A stretch of 64,000 nt of DNA from Oscillatoriales cyanobacterium M59_W2019_021. GTDB lineage: Bacteria > Cyanobacteriota > Cyanobacteriia > Cyanobacteriales > Geitlerinemataceae. The translations under genes and the position numbers were made by a program. The notes beneath the pieces are model-generated. The model was not told where the DNA came from. It saw nothing but the letters and a program-made list of their open reading frames with translations, and made no database searches. Positions within the stretch are counted from its first letter, which is position 1; every line of letters starts with the position of its first letter. The stretch is taken from assembly GCA_015295945.1 (NCBI GenBank), contig DVED01000129.1:1-64000 (forward strand), read 5' to 3'. Below are positions 31,278 to 41,623 of this stretch, one piece after another.

Positions 31278-33329
31278 CTACTTTAAAATAATTGGGTTTC
31301 CATCTGGATAGTAAGTTGGGCTGTGCAAAGCTTGCTGTACGATCGGTTTGTATTCTCCAATCCAAGGTTGATGAAAAAGAGAAGATAGCCGATCTTTCGC
31401 TTCATTTTGGTAACCGATGTAGGCTAGAGCGGCGGCATGGTGAATAGTATGCATAACGAACGCACGTCGGTCAGAACGAGTGCTGGCTTCACGAATCAGC
31501 GTCCTAAATATTCGATCGAATACAGAGCGATCGAGAAGGTTAGGATTGTCTGGATAGCGTTGCCGCAAAATTTCCAAATTTAAAGGTCGGTTGAGTTGCC
31601 AAACATATGTGTCATGAACATAACACACTAGCTTAAAATAATCTTGCATTAAATAAACAAAGCTCGGTATCCAAAAGCAAGTATACCAACCATAATCTTG
31701 AAAAATAAAATGAGTTCCGGGTTGCACGCAATTGCCAATTTCTAGCATAAAATATTTAGTGGCGTACCAAGATTTACAGCCATCTACAAAAACCGCATCA
31801 AACTCCAAAGATCCATCGATTTTGAACGAGTTTTCACAACTAGAAAGATCGCTCGCATCGGGAGGAAGAGAGGCTTTTCGAGCAACAACTAAAGAGCTAT
31901 AGGGTTGATTTTTATGAATGTTTTGAAAGATCTCAAAAAAACTACCCGATGTTTGCAGTTTTTCAAGACATTCCCGATCTAGAATTTCTCGAGAAATCAA
32001 AGGTTTCAACCGATTGAGATTCGATTCTAAGTTTCCATAATTTTCAAAACGATCGTAGGTATAAAGCTTGCAACTTTCTTGCCGTCTAGGATTGGCTAGC
32101 ATACCCATTGCGATCGCTCGAGTTGTGGCTCCAAAATAGGGTCCAATTTCACAAACATTCTTCTGACCCGACCATAACGTCGTAAAAAACTTATAGAGAA
32201 AATCGAGTTCGTATGGATGAGCATCCGAATGTATTTCGTTTAGCTTCAACCGATGATTTTCTGTAAAATCGAATGGGATAATAGATCCAAAGGAGCTAGA
32301 GTTTATCTGTAACAGTGGAGGGATTTGAATCTCTCGGCTTATCTCCTCAGAACTCGTTGTTTGAGTTTGAACTGATTTTGAATTCAGCTTATTCTTGTAT
32401 AAGGTATCAGCACAGAAAAGCTGTTGGCGTAAAGCTTGAGGCGATTTGAAATATTGAGTGCCTAGATAACGATCGACAAGCTGCTTCTGCTCGACGGTTA
32501 TTTCCGGATGAGGACGAGCAAATACCGATTGAATCTCTTCCTCGATCGAGTTGGGAATTTGAGCCACATCTTGCTTCACTAGTTCTGGAGTTTTAGCCGT
32601 ATGAGAAACCTTCAGATTGGCGTCTAAATGAAAGTAAGAGCAACCCGATTGAACCGCATAAAAAATATGAGATCCTAACGTCGTACTGGCAGCATATTTA
32701 TGCAGGGAAAATAGGTGATACAGACGAAATAAAAAGTCAGAATCGTAGATATGACCCGCCGAAACGATCGGAAAGCCCTTTTTCTGGAAAGGTTGATGGA
32801 GTCCTAAATTAAAGTCTTTCCAGTAGACACAAACTGTTACGGGTTGGTATTCCTCGTCTAACTGTGCTAACTGTTCTGCTAAAGTTTCCAGATCCATTTT
32901 CACCGTCACGAGTCCCGTTGAGTGGGGTGGAAAAAACAAAGTTCCCTTCCGCGTGGGTTGGGGACAATTTTTTAATAACTCGGTTAAGTAAACAAAAGGA
33001 GAAGCTGATAATAAAGTTGCTTGAGAATTTTTATAGTCTTGACTGGATTTTAAATAAATCGCTTCTCGATAAGCGGGATAACAATAAATTGCGGGTAGGG
33101 GCGATCGAACTTCTTCTTCCCATACATGAGTCGGACTCAAGCAAATGCCATGAGGGATAACAACTTTTAAACTTTGTTCTTGAGGAATGCCAACATACTC
33201 TTTCAAAATTCGACTCATTCCATACCAGGCATTCGCTACGAAGATCTCACTCGTTTCAAGAGTGCGTTCCGCACAGAGTTTTTCTATACTCTCTTGACTC
33301 GCCAGGGTTTCTTCTAGCGTCAATATCAT
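31278..33329 (-). CDS. Putative glycosyltransferase-like (N-term) plus class I methyltransferase-like (C-term) fusion
   Basis: N-half KYAASTTLGSHIFYAVQSGCSYFHLD resembles GT-B acceptor/donor-site text; C-half KNVCEIGPYFGATTRAIAMGM...FDAVFVDGCKSWYATKYFMLEIGNCVQPGTHFIFQDYGWY resembles Methyltransf_24-type proteins. Confidence 0.65.
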   Translation of the reverse strand: MILTLEETLASQESIEKLCAERTLETSEIFVANAWYGMSRILKEYVGIPQEQSLKVVIPHGICLSPTHVWEEEVRSPLPAIYCYPAYREAIYLKSSQDYKNSQATLLSASPFVYLTELLKNCPQPTRKGTLFFPPHSTGLVTVKMDLETLAEQLAQLDEEYQPVTVCVYWKDFNLGLHQPFQKKGFPIVSAGHIYDSDFLFRLYHLFSLHKYAASTTLGSHIFYAVQSGCSYFHLDANLKVSHTAKTPELVKQDVAQIPNSIEEEIQSVFARPHPEITVEQKQLVDRYLGTQYFKSPQALRQQLFCADTLYKNKLNSKSVQTQTTSSEEISREIQIPPLLQINSSSFGSIIPFDFTENHRLKLNEIHSDAHPYELDFLYKFFTTLWSGQKNVCEIGPYFGATTRAIAMGMLANPRRQESCKLYTYDRFENYGNLESNLNRLKPLISREILDRECLEKLQTSGSFFEIFQNIHKNQPYSSLVVARKASLPPDASDLSSCENSFKIDGSLEFDAVFVDGCKSWYATKYFMLEIGNCVQPGTHFIFQDYGWYTCFWIPSFVYLMQDYFKLVCYVHDTYVWQLNRPLNLEILRQRYPDNPNLLDRSVFDRIFRTLIREASTRSDRRAFVMHTIHHAAALAYIGYQNEAKDRLSSLFHQPWIGEYKPIVQQALHSPTYYPDGNPIILK

Positions 33330-33349
33330 CGTATTATTCGCGAACTGTG

Positions 33350-34402
33350 TTAACTTAACAAATCCCAGCTAACTGGCGTCCCTTTTTTGATAGCTTGGTT
33401 CGTCGATTTTCCAATTATAATATCGTAATATTTAGGAGGCAATCCCAAACCAGGACGCACGGCTTTCAAGTTATCTGGAGTGAAAACATCGCCAGCTTTC
33501 ATATCCTGAGCGACATAGAGAGAACGCCGAAACACGAGTGACTTCTTCTCGGCATCAGTCGGTCCGTACTGCACGGTTCCCAAAGCTTGCCAAGCTCTTT
33601 CCGTTTCTAGGACTAACTGCCGCATTTCTTCGGGTTCCATGGAAAATGCCGAATCCACTCCTCCGTCCGATCGCCGCAGGGTAAAGTGTTTCTCAATTAC
33701 TGTAGCACCTAACGCGACACTGGCAACAGCCACGCCAATTCCCATGGTATGGTCGGATAAACCCACCTGGACATTGAAGAGTTCCCGCAGGTGAGGAATG
33801 GTCAGGATATTGGTATTTTCAGGTGTAGCGGGATAGGTGCTGGTACATTTGAGCAGTACCAAATCTTGGCAACCTGATTCTCTTGCCATTCTAACGGTTT
33901 CGTCTAACTCGGCAACGGTTGCCATTCCCGTTGATATTATCATGGGTTTTCCAGTGCTGGCAACTTTGCGAATCAGGGGTAAATCTGTATTTTCAAAGGA
34001 GGCGATTTTGTAGCAGGGAACATCTAGGGATTCGAGAAAATCGACAGCCGTTGCGTCAAAGGGAGTGCTAAAACCGATGATTCCCAGTTCTTTACATTTA
34101 TCGAATATAGGTTGATGCCATTCCCAAGGGGTATAAGCTTGTTGGTAGAGTTTATATAAAGAATTACCCTGCCATAAACTTTGGGAATCGTCGATATAAA
34201 ATTCTCCCTCGTCGATGTCCAAAGTCATCGTATCGGCGGTATAAGTCTGGAGTTTCAGTGCGTGTACGCCAGCTTTTGCCGCAGCTTCAACAATTTCTAA
34301 AGCTCTTTCTAGAGATTGATTGTGATTGCCCGACATTTCGGCGATAATGAAGGGAGTATCGCTCACACCGATCGTTTTTCCAGAAAGAATAATCTCTTGC
34401 AT
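33350..34402 (-). CDS. pseI: Pseudaminic acid synthase (NeuB family)
   Basis: PFIIAEMSGNHNQSLERALEIVEAAAKAGVHALKLQTYTADTMTLD; GFSTPFDATAVDFLESL; SAF domain with FTPDNLKAVRPGLGLPPKYYDIIIGK. Confidence 0.93.
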   Translation of the reverse strand: MQEIILSGKTIGVSDTPFIIAEMSGNHNQSLERALEIVEAAAKAGVHALKLQTYTADTMTLDIDEGEFYIDDSQSLWQGNSLYKLYQQAYTPWEWHQPIFDKCKELGIIGFSTPFDATAVDFLESLDVPCYKIASFENTDLPLIRKVASTGKPMIISTGMATVAELDETVRMARESGCQDLVLLKCTSTYPATPENTNILTIPHLRELFNVQVGLSDHTMGIGVAVASVALGATVIEKHFTLRRSDGGVDSAFSMEPEEMRQLVLETERAWQALGTVQYGPTDAEKKSLVFRRSLYVAQDMKAGDVFTPDNLKAVRPGLGLPPKYYDIIIGKSTNQAIKKGTPVSWDLLS

Positions 34403-34419
34403 TCTCTTTTTCTTATTCA

Positions 34420-34941
34420 CTAACAATCGAGATCCTTTTGTTTCAGGTAGTGTAGAGCTGAACTGTTTTTCACAATTTTTATCCCTAGTTTTTTGAAGCT
34501 TGCCTTTTCAAAGATGCGAATTGAGGCGTGATTGTCCAACTTAATAAAGGCATGAACTTTTTGAATAGCAGTTTCAGAAAAAACAAAATCTAATCCTTTT
34601 ATTAGGGTAGAGAATCCAAACCCCAAACCTTTTTTGTTGGGAGCGATATTAATACTAATGACTGCATCTTCATCGTTTCGATCGAATCGTACTTGACCGA
34701 TTGGGCGATCGTGGAGATCGATCGCGATAAAAATATAACTGTTAGGATCTTGTAATTTTTTCTTAAACCAATTAGTATGAGCTTCCCAAGGTATTGGTTC
34801 AGAATTAAAAGAAGCTGCTCGAACTTCTGGATCGTTAGCCCACTCCCATAGCAAGCCACAATCTTCATTGTTTGTCGGTCTTAATCGAATCGTACAATTT
34901 TCTAAATATTTTAAAATCGGGTTGTTAACTCGATCGACCAT
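34420..34941 (-). CDS. pseH: GNAT N-acetyltransferase, PseH-like
   Basis: IRLRPTNNEDCGLLWEWANDPEVRAASFNSEPIPWEAHTNWF; position between pseG and pseI. Confidence 0.85.
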   Translation of the reverse strand: MVDRVNNPILKYLENCTIRLRPTNNEDCGLLWEWANDPEVRAASFNSEPIPWEAHTNWFKKKLQDPNSYIFIAIDLHDRPIGQVRFDRNDEDAVISINIAPNKKGLGFGFSTLIKGLDFVFSETAIQKVHAFIKLDNHASIRIFEKASFKKLGIKIVKNSSALHYLKQKDLDC

Positions 34942-34947
34942 TCAATC

Positions 34948-36000
34948 TTACCCCAATCGTTTTTCTTTATTTTTTAGACTGGACAATACTCTTTTGCTTC
35001 CCTCGCCATCAACCAACTCTTGAGACAACTGAGTGATTTGATGTTGCCGTTCTGTTTTGACGAGAAAAGAAGCGATCGCATTTTTCAGATCGCTCGATTT
35101 CACATCTTGATGCCATCCTAAGTTAACAACAATCCCCATTTTTTCCAGTCGATCGACCGTTTCTTGTTGATTGTCGGCTATTATAATCACAAGACTCGGC
35201 AATCCCATAAAAGCCAATTCCCAATTGGTAGAACCGCCAGCAGCGATCGCCACATCCGCCCATGCCATTAATTCTGGCATATTTGTCGCGTTCCGTTTCA
35301 AGGATATCGGAAATGGTGACATTTGCACAGCCGTTTCTAACTGTTCGTAGTGAGGGTTGCTTCCCCCAACCACGACAATTGCTTCTAACCCCTCTATTTT
35401 TACCTGCTGCAACGCCTGAATCACCTTAAGCGTCACGTTATCCGGATCGCTCCCCCCCAGCGTCACCAGAATTTTGCGAGCGACAGCAGGGGTTTCTCGC
35501 TGCCAACCCCGCCACTGCAAGAACTCCCGCCGCAACAAAGTATAGCGAGTCCCTAACAAAAGTTGCGTGTAAGGTTCTCGATTGAAGTACAAATTCTCAT
35601 CAGCACTGATATTTTGATTTAGGACGAGATCGGCATAATAATGTTCGGCATATCCGCAATCGTCAATAACCAACAATTTAAATCCAGCGTCTTTGATAAT
35701 TTGTTGATATTCAGCGTCAAAATGATAGCCATCTAGCACAATCCAATTTGTCTCGATTTGATGTGCTAAGCGAAGGGTTGCTTTGGCATCTTCTAGGGTT
35801 CCTGGCGTGGCTGACAGATGCTCGATGCCGATATTTTCCGATCGCAATCGCTCCTCTAAAACTGGAGCTTCAATCGCTATCAAAAAAATCGCTTGTCGTC
35901 CCATATCTTGCCATGCCTGAGCCAGAGCCAAACAGCGCATCGCATGACCCATGCCGATTTTTGTGGAAGCATCAACGCGGAATAGTAATCGATCGCTCAT
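34948..36000 (-). CDS. pseG: UDP-2,4-diacetamido-2,4,6-trideoxy-beta-L-altropyranose hydrolase
   Basis: LLFRVDASTKIGMGHAMRCLALAQAWQDMGRQAIFL; ILVTLGGSDPDNVTLKVIQAL; AGGSTNWELAFMGLPSLVI. Confidence 0.93.
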   Translation of the reverse strand: MSDRLLFRVDASTKIGMGHAMRCLALAQAWQDMGRQAIFLIAIEAPVLEERLRSENIGIEHLSATPGTLEDAKATLRLAHQIETNWIVLDGYHFDAEYQQIIKDAGFKLLVIDDCGYAEHYYADLVLNQNISADENLYFNREPYTQLLLGTRYTLLRREFLQWRGWQRETPAVARKILVTLGGSDPDNVTLKVIQALQQVKIEGLEAIVVVGGSNPHYEQLETAVQMSPFPISLKRNATNMPELMAWADVAIAAGGSTNWELAFMGLPSLVIIIADNQQETVDRLEKMGIVVNLGWHQDVKSSDLKNAIASFLVKTERQHQITQLSQELVDGEGSKRVLSSLKNKEKRLG

Positions 36001-36001
36001 A

Positions 36002-36733
36002 CTATTCTCCGTATTGTTTCTGTTCGATATGCGCGTTAATTTTCGACCATTCAGGATATCGATCGAGCAGTTCTAAGCAATCTTCTAAACTAAACTCTGG
36101 ATTTTGAGGGTAGAGGGATTCTAATATTTTCTGAATTAGAGCGAAATCTTCGGGAGTATCCACTGTCCAGCGATGTTGGCTGCAATTCTTATTATACAGA
36201 ACGGAACCCAATTTATAGCGATCGGGTTGTCGGTGAATAAATGGCGTCACGTGTTCGCGATCGGGTTTTGCAGTGGCTTCTAGAAAAGCTTCATTTAAGG
36301 CTTTAAATGAAAATACCTCGGTATCCATTCCTCGAGGATAAGTGCGTTCTATACAGTTCGATACATAATCATATCGATCGTCGATATAAGACTGAATCAC
36401 TCGATCGATCGCTTGGGGATCGATCAGGGGACAATCAGATGTAACGCGCACTATAACATCGGCTTGATGTGCTTTTGCTGCACCGTGATATCTAGCCAGT
36501 ACGTCTTCTTCCGAGCCTCGAAAATAGGGAATCGAAAGGCGATCGCATAACTCTACGATCGGATCGTCTGTTGCCTTTGTCGTTGTGGCAATGACGATCT
36601 CATCTGCTAATTGAACGCGATGCAATCGCTCGATTTGATACTCGAGTAACGGCTTCCCCAAAACCTGTTTTAAAACCTTTCCCGGCAAGCGAGTTGAGGT
36701 CATTCTCGCTTGCACGATAATAACTATCTTCAT
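36002..36733 (-). CDS. SpsF/PseF-like cytidylyltransferase
   Basis: MKIVIIVQARMTSTRLPGKVLKQVLGKPLLEYQIERL; VIVRVTSDCPLIDP; PRGMDTEVFSF. Confidence 0.9.
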   Translation of the reverse strand: MKIVIIVQARMTSTRLPGKVLKQVLGKPLLEYQIERLHRVQLADEIVIATTTKATDDPIVELCDRLSIPYFRGSEEDVLARYHGAAKAHQADVIVRVTSDCPLIDPQAIDRVIQSYIDDRYDYVSNCIERTYPRGMDTEVFSFKALNEAFLEATAKPDREHVTPFIHRQPDRYKLGSVLYNKNCSQHRWTVDTPEDFALIQKILESLYPQNPEFSLEDCLELLDRYPEWSKINAHIEQKQYGE

Positions 36734-37896
36734 GCAATGACCTCTCGTAAAGCACGCACCACTCTATCTTGCTCTTCTAAGGTTAAACCCGCATATAAGG
36801 GAATGCTAATCGCTTCGCGGTAATACTGTTCGGATTGGGGAAAATCCTCCCATTTAAACCCGAGTTCTTGATAGTAGGGTTGAGTGTGAACGGGTATGTA
36901 GTGCAAATTTACGCCAATTCCCGCTTGCCTCAACTCTTCAAAAACTTGTCGGTGGGTTTTACAAATTTTATCCAACTTCAAGCGAATGACGTAAAGATGC
37001 CAACTGGATTCTGTGTCGGGATGCTGCCAAGGTAAAGTTAGGGGTAAATCTTGCAGCAATTCATCGTACCGTTTTGCCAGAAACCGACGCCGCGTTACAA
37101 ACTCATCCAATCGTTGCATCTGACTCGCACCCAATGCCGCCTGAATATCCGTCATGCGATAATTAAATCCGAGTTCGAGTTGCTGATAGTACCAACCCCC
37201 GTGAGATTCTTCAGTCATGAAGTTTGGATTGCGGGTGATGCCGTGGGTTCGCAATCGAATCAGTTTTTCGTATAAATCTTCTCGGTTAGTGAGTACCATA
37301 CCGCCTTCTCCCGTCGTGATAATTTTGACGGGATGAAAGCTGAAAACTGTCATATCGGAAAATTGGCACGATCCGACGGGTTTTTCTTGGTAACTCGCAC
37401 CGATCGCATGAGACGCATCTTCAATGACTTGAAACCCATATTTCTGTGCTAAATCGGCAATCCGATCCATTTGACAAGATTGTCCGGAAAAATGAACGGG
37501 GATGACAATTTTTGGAAGTTTTTCTATTTGATTAGATCGCTCTAGTTTGCATTCTAATTCTTCAATACTAAGGTTATATGTGCGGCGATCGATATCGACA
37601 AAATCGACCTCTGCACCGCAGTACAAACCGCAATTTGCCGAAGCGACAAAAGTATTCGGCGATGTCCATAAAATATCTCCAGAACCTAAATCTGCCGCCA
37701 AACAAGCGATATGCAGTGCGGCAGTGGCACTCGTGACGGCAACGGCATATTTAACCCCACAATATTCAGCAACTGCTTGCTCGAATCGGGGAATTGCCGG
37801 ACCCTGGGTAATCCAATCCGATCGCAAAACTTCCACCACTGCATCGATATCTTGTGGAGAAATATCCTGACGACCGTAAGGAATAAAAGAATTCAC
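36730..37896 (-). CDS. pseC: UDP-4-amino-4,6-dideoxy-N-acetyl-beta-L-altrosamine transaminase (PseC)
   Basis: FIPYGRQDISPQDIDAVVEVLRSDWITQGPAIPRFEQAVAEYCGVKYAVAVTSATAALHIACLA; PLP Lys in FSFHPVKIITTGEGGM. GTG at 37896 chosen because the TTG ORF start (37920) overlaps the upstream methyltransferase tail ending at 37901. Confidence 0.93.
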   Translation of the reverse strand: MNSFIPYGRQDISPQDIDAVVEVLRSDWITQGPAIPRFEQAVAEYCGVKYAVAVTSATAALHIACLAADLGSGDILWTSPNTFVASANCGLYCGAEVDFVDIDRRTYNLSIEELECKLERSNQIEKLPKIVIPVHFSGQSCQMDRIADLAQKYGFQVIEDASHAIGASYQEKPVGSCQFSDMTVFSFHPVKIITTGEGGMVLTNREDLYEKLIRLRTHGITRNPNFMTEESHGGWYYQQLELGFNYRMTDIQAALGASQMQRLDEFVTRRRFLAKRYDELLQDLPLTLPWQHPDTESSWHLYVIRLKLDKICKTHRQVFEELRQAGIGVNLHYIPVHTQPYYQELGFKWEDFPQSEQYYREAISIPLYAGLTLEEQDRVVRALREVIA

Positions 37897-37900
37897 TTGG

Positions 37901-38707
37901 TTACTTAAACTTCCAAACAATTAAGTTCGCCGAATTTAGAGGATTTAAGCCAATACAGTCTGGCTGATATTCTACAATTTCAACATCTTCTCTATCTCGC
38001 AATAAGCTTACTAAATCTAGATTATAATCATTCAATTCCATATAGCGGTTTCTAAACGTTCCGAATAGAGAAGTTCGATCGCTTAAAAAGCAAGGCTAAA
38101 CGTTAATCACCCAATCTATTTTTTGACGATGTTTCTCTAAACCGCTCAAAAAACTACTGGCACTTGGAATTTGTTCGATACTATGAATGGTGAGAATGAC
38201 GCTGCGATCGCGAACGATCTGATAATCTTCTAAGTTGTAATAGTTGAAGACCTGCAAGTCCATTCCCAGTCGCTTGCCTAAATCGACAGCATTTCTAGAA
38301 TATTCTCCTCCATAAACTTCAGAACAAATGCTTTGGAGATACGAAAGATTGTATCCGTAACCGCACCCGAGTTCGCAGATCCGTTGGGGTTTATATTTTT
38401 GAACAACTGATGAGATTGTCGAGTAGTAAATCGAGCGAACTAATTTTAGATCGGCTTCAAAAACTTCTTCGCCAAATGAAATTGAAGTCAAGTCTTTTTC
38501 GCAAATTCCTGCCAACTCAAACTCTTTAAGCTTATATTGCTCGATATTATCAAATTCAAACTCGAGAAGCGCTCCATATTTATCTCGATCGTACTCTCTT
38601 TCAATCTGCTCGAGATCTCGTTTTTTAGAAAAAGGCGTGAGTCCGAGAATTCGGCTTGTCCAAGGATTTTTGAGGGATAGATACTGATTTAAGCTGATGG
38701 GTTTCAT
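37901..38707 (-). pseudogene. Class I SAM methyltransferase interrupted by a single in-frame TAG (38096-38098)
   Basis: ORF ICELGCGYGYNLSYLQ...IDWVINV ends in TAG. The same frame then reads PCFLSDRTSLFGTFRNRYMELNDYNLDLVSLLRDREDVEIVEYQPDCIGLNPLNSANLIVWKFK before TAA at 37901, which looks like an intact methyltransferase C-terminus. Confidence 0.8.
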
Positions 38708-38736
38708 GTTGATGCTTAAAATTTCGTAGAAGCAGC

Positions 38737-39726
<990 letters not shown>

Positions 39727-39869
39727 TTAAGTTCAAAAGACTGTTAGTAGTAATGCCGAGAAACTCGCTAGTGTTTGCAACTTCCATCGGTGGAGATCGC
39801 CCTTCTTCTCAGCAATACCGGACTTCACATACTTTACCTCAAAGTGCGATCGCCGCCGCGACCCATCCA

Positions 39870-40613
39870 TCACTCCGGAAGCTCCCCAAATCGATCGCGA
39901 TATCGTTCCAACAAGGCTTCGAGTTCTTGGCTTCTCTGCCGTTCTCGTTCGGCTTCGAGTTGAGCGCGTTCGGCTTCCTGCTGGGCGAATTCTGCGGGGG
40001 TGGGCAATAACTTACCTTCGAGAGTTTCCCAGCGCAACCAAACCGCCGACACATCCTTGTAAACCCCTTCCCAGGATACCAGAGCTAACCCCAACCGATC
40101 GCTGATATATTGGTTATTTTGTAAATCCAGGGGGACGTACGCACCATTTTGCAGGCTAAATCCCTGCCAGTCTGAGGGGTTGAAGGGATCGTACCAGAAA
40201 TACTCCGGAACCCGCAGTCGATCCTGATAGATCTGTTTTTTATCGGTTTTGTCTCGCTCTCGAGTGCTCTCCGAAAGCAGTTCGATGACGACATCGGGAG
40301 CTTTGCCTTCTTCCCACACCACCCAGCTTTTGCGTTCTTGTTTGGGAACGCTGAGGACAGCGAAGAAATCGGGTCCTTTAAAATCGTGGTTCCGCACTTG
40401 TGCCGGACTGAAGTACGCGAACATATTTCCGCCAACGTAGCCATCTTCCCGTTTTTCTAACCACGGCAGGAGACTGTCGATGAGCAAATCCATTTGCAGC
40501 TTGTGGCGTTGGGTTTCCATGGGGATATCGTCGTCGCCGGGGAGGGTTTCGGGGATGGGGGGCAACGCGACATCCGGGGGGGTGGGAGCGATGGGGGGAG
40601 TTTCCGATATCAT
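39870..40613 (-). CDS. Uma2-family endonuclease-like protein (DUF820) with charged C-terminal coil
   Basis: KSWVVWEEGKAPDVVIELLSESTRERDKTDKKQIYQDRLRVPEYFWYDP. Confidence 0.93.
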   Translation of the reverse strand: MISETPPIAPTPPDVALPPIPETLPGDDDIPMETQRHKLQMDLLIDSLLPWLEKREDGYVGGNMFAYFSPAQVRNHDFKGPDFFAVLSVPKQERKSWVVWEEGKAPDVVIELLSESTRERDKTDKKQIYQDRLRVPEYFWYDPFNPSDWQGFSLQNGAYVPLDLQNNQYISDRLGLALVSWEGVYKDVSAVWLRWETLEGKLLPTPAEFAQQEAERAQLEAERERQRSQELEALLERYRDRFGELPE

Positions 40614-40798
40614 GGGGGTAGCGATCGCCGAATCGATTTCTGTGTATCTATTCTAAAGCTTCGATCGCCCAAAAAACCTATAGGGCATCTCGATTCATTG
40701 AACTTTCGGCAGTTTTTGACGGCCCAAACGTCGAGGTTTCGTTCGGGTTGGGTTCGGAATTTGAACTTTTCGAGGTTCCCTATAATTTGATCGAACCC

Positions 40799-41524
40799 TT
40801 ACTCTCCCCGTTCTAGTTTCCCCAAGGCAATTAAACTTTCTAAATCTTCCGCTGCATCGGGTAAATAAACTCGAACGACTTTTCTGACCTCTTGTAAATC
40901 TGACTCTTGGGTTCCACCGAGCATTCGACTTACATCTGCTAAATCTTGACTGCGACTGGCTTGTAGTTTCATCAACACTAAATAAGGTAAAGCAATAATT
41001 GGCAGTCCATTGGGATTGTAATTGGGGGAAGAAACGGCATCGGAAACCCACTTTTCTGAAAACTCAAGAACATCGAGCAAAGTGCCATCTGGTAAATTCC
41101 ACTGACTTCCCGAAATGCTCAACTCTCCAATTCGTTGACTGCCCGCTAAGTCCAGTTCTCGATAAACTTTAAATTTATCCTCCGCTTTGACTAAGATATC
41201 GAGATCGAGGGTCATTCGTTCTGGCATATAAAGCCGTGTCGCAATTCCCCCCACCACAACAAAAGGCGTTTTCTGAATAATCGATTGAATGTTAGCCACA
41301 GGATACGTCCAAGTTCTTCGATCGAGAAATTCCAAACTACTACCCGTTCCCGGCTTTACTCGTTTTTTGATTAAATTGATAAATAGCTTTCTTCGGGTGG
41401 CATGAAAATCGCGGGAAGATTCATCCCCAGAAATCACCCGATCGGGCAAACTTTTACGATCGTGTCGAACTGTACGAGTTTGAGGGTCTTCATTCACAAT
41501 TTTCTGAGCAATGTATGACTCCAA
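40799..41524 (-). CDS. Nucleotidyltransferase-fold protein
   Basis: PFVVVGGIATRLYMPERMTLDLDILVKAEDKFK resembles the GG-S/A-x9-DxD nucleotidyltransferase signature. Confidence 0.7.
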   Translation of the reverse strand: MESYIAQKIVNEDPQTRTVRHDRKSLPDRVISGDESSRDFHATRRKLFINLIKKRVKPGTGSSLEFLDRRTWTYPVANIQSIIQKTPFVVVGGIATRLYMPERMTLDLDILVKAEDKFKVYRELDLAGSQRIGELSISGSQWNLPDGTLLDVLEFSEKWVSDAVSSPNYNPNGLPIIALPYLVLMKLQASRSQDLADVSRMLGGTQESDLQEVRKVVRVYLPDAAEDLESLIALGKLERGE

Positions 41525-41623
41525 AACTTTATTCTATAGCAGACAGCCTAGCTAGGAGAGCGATTTCTTTTGGCAGGAGTTCGGGAATAAGCACTCTTCT
41601 TGCCTACAGGAGTTACAGAACTA

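Noticed and set aside
36345-36425. Runs of cgatcgatc / atcgatcg
   Set aside because: CGATCG-rich motifs are common genome-wide here (HIP1-like) and not specific to the locus.
37547-37870. Many + strand ORFs antisense to the pse genes, and similar antisense ORFs across the window
   Set aside because: They are shadow ORFs opposite strongly supported coding sequences.
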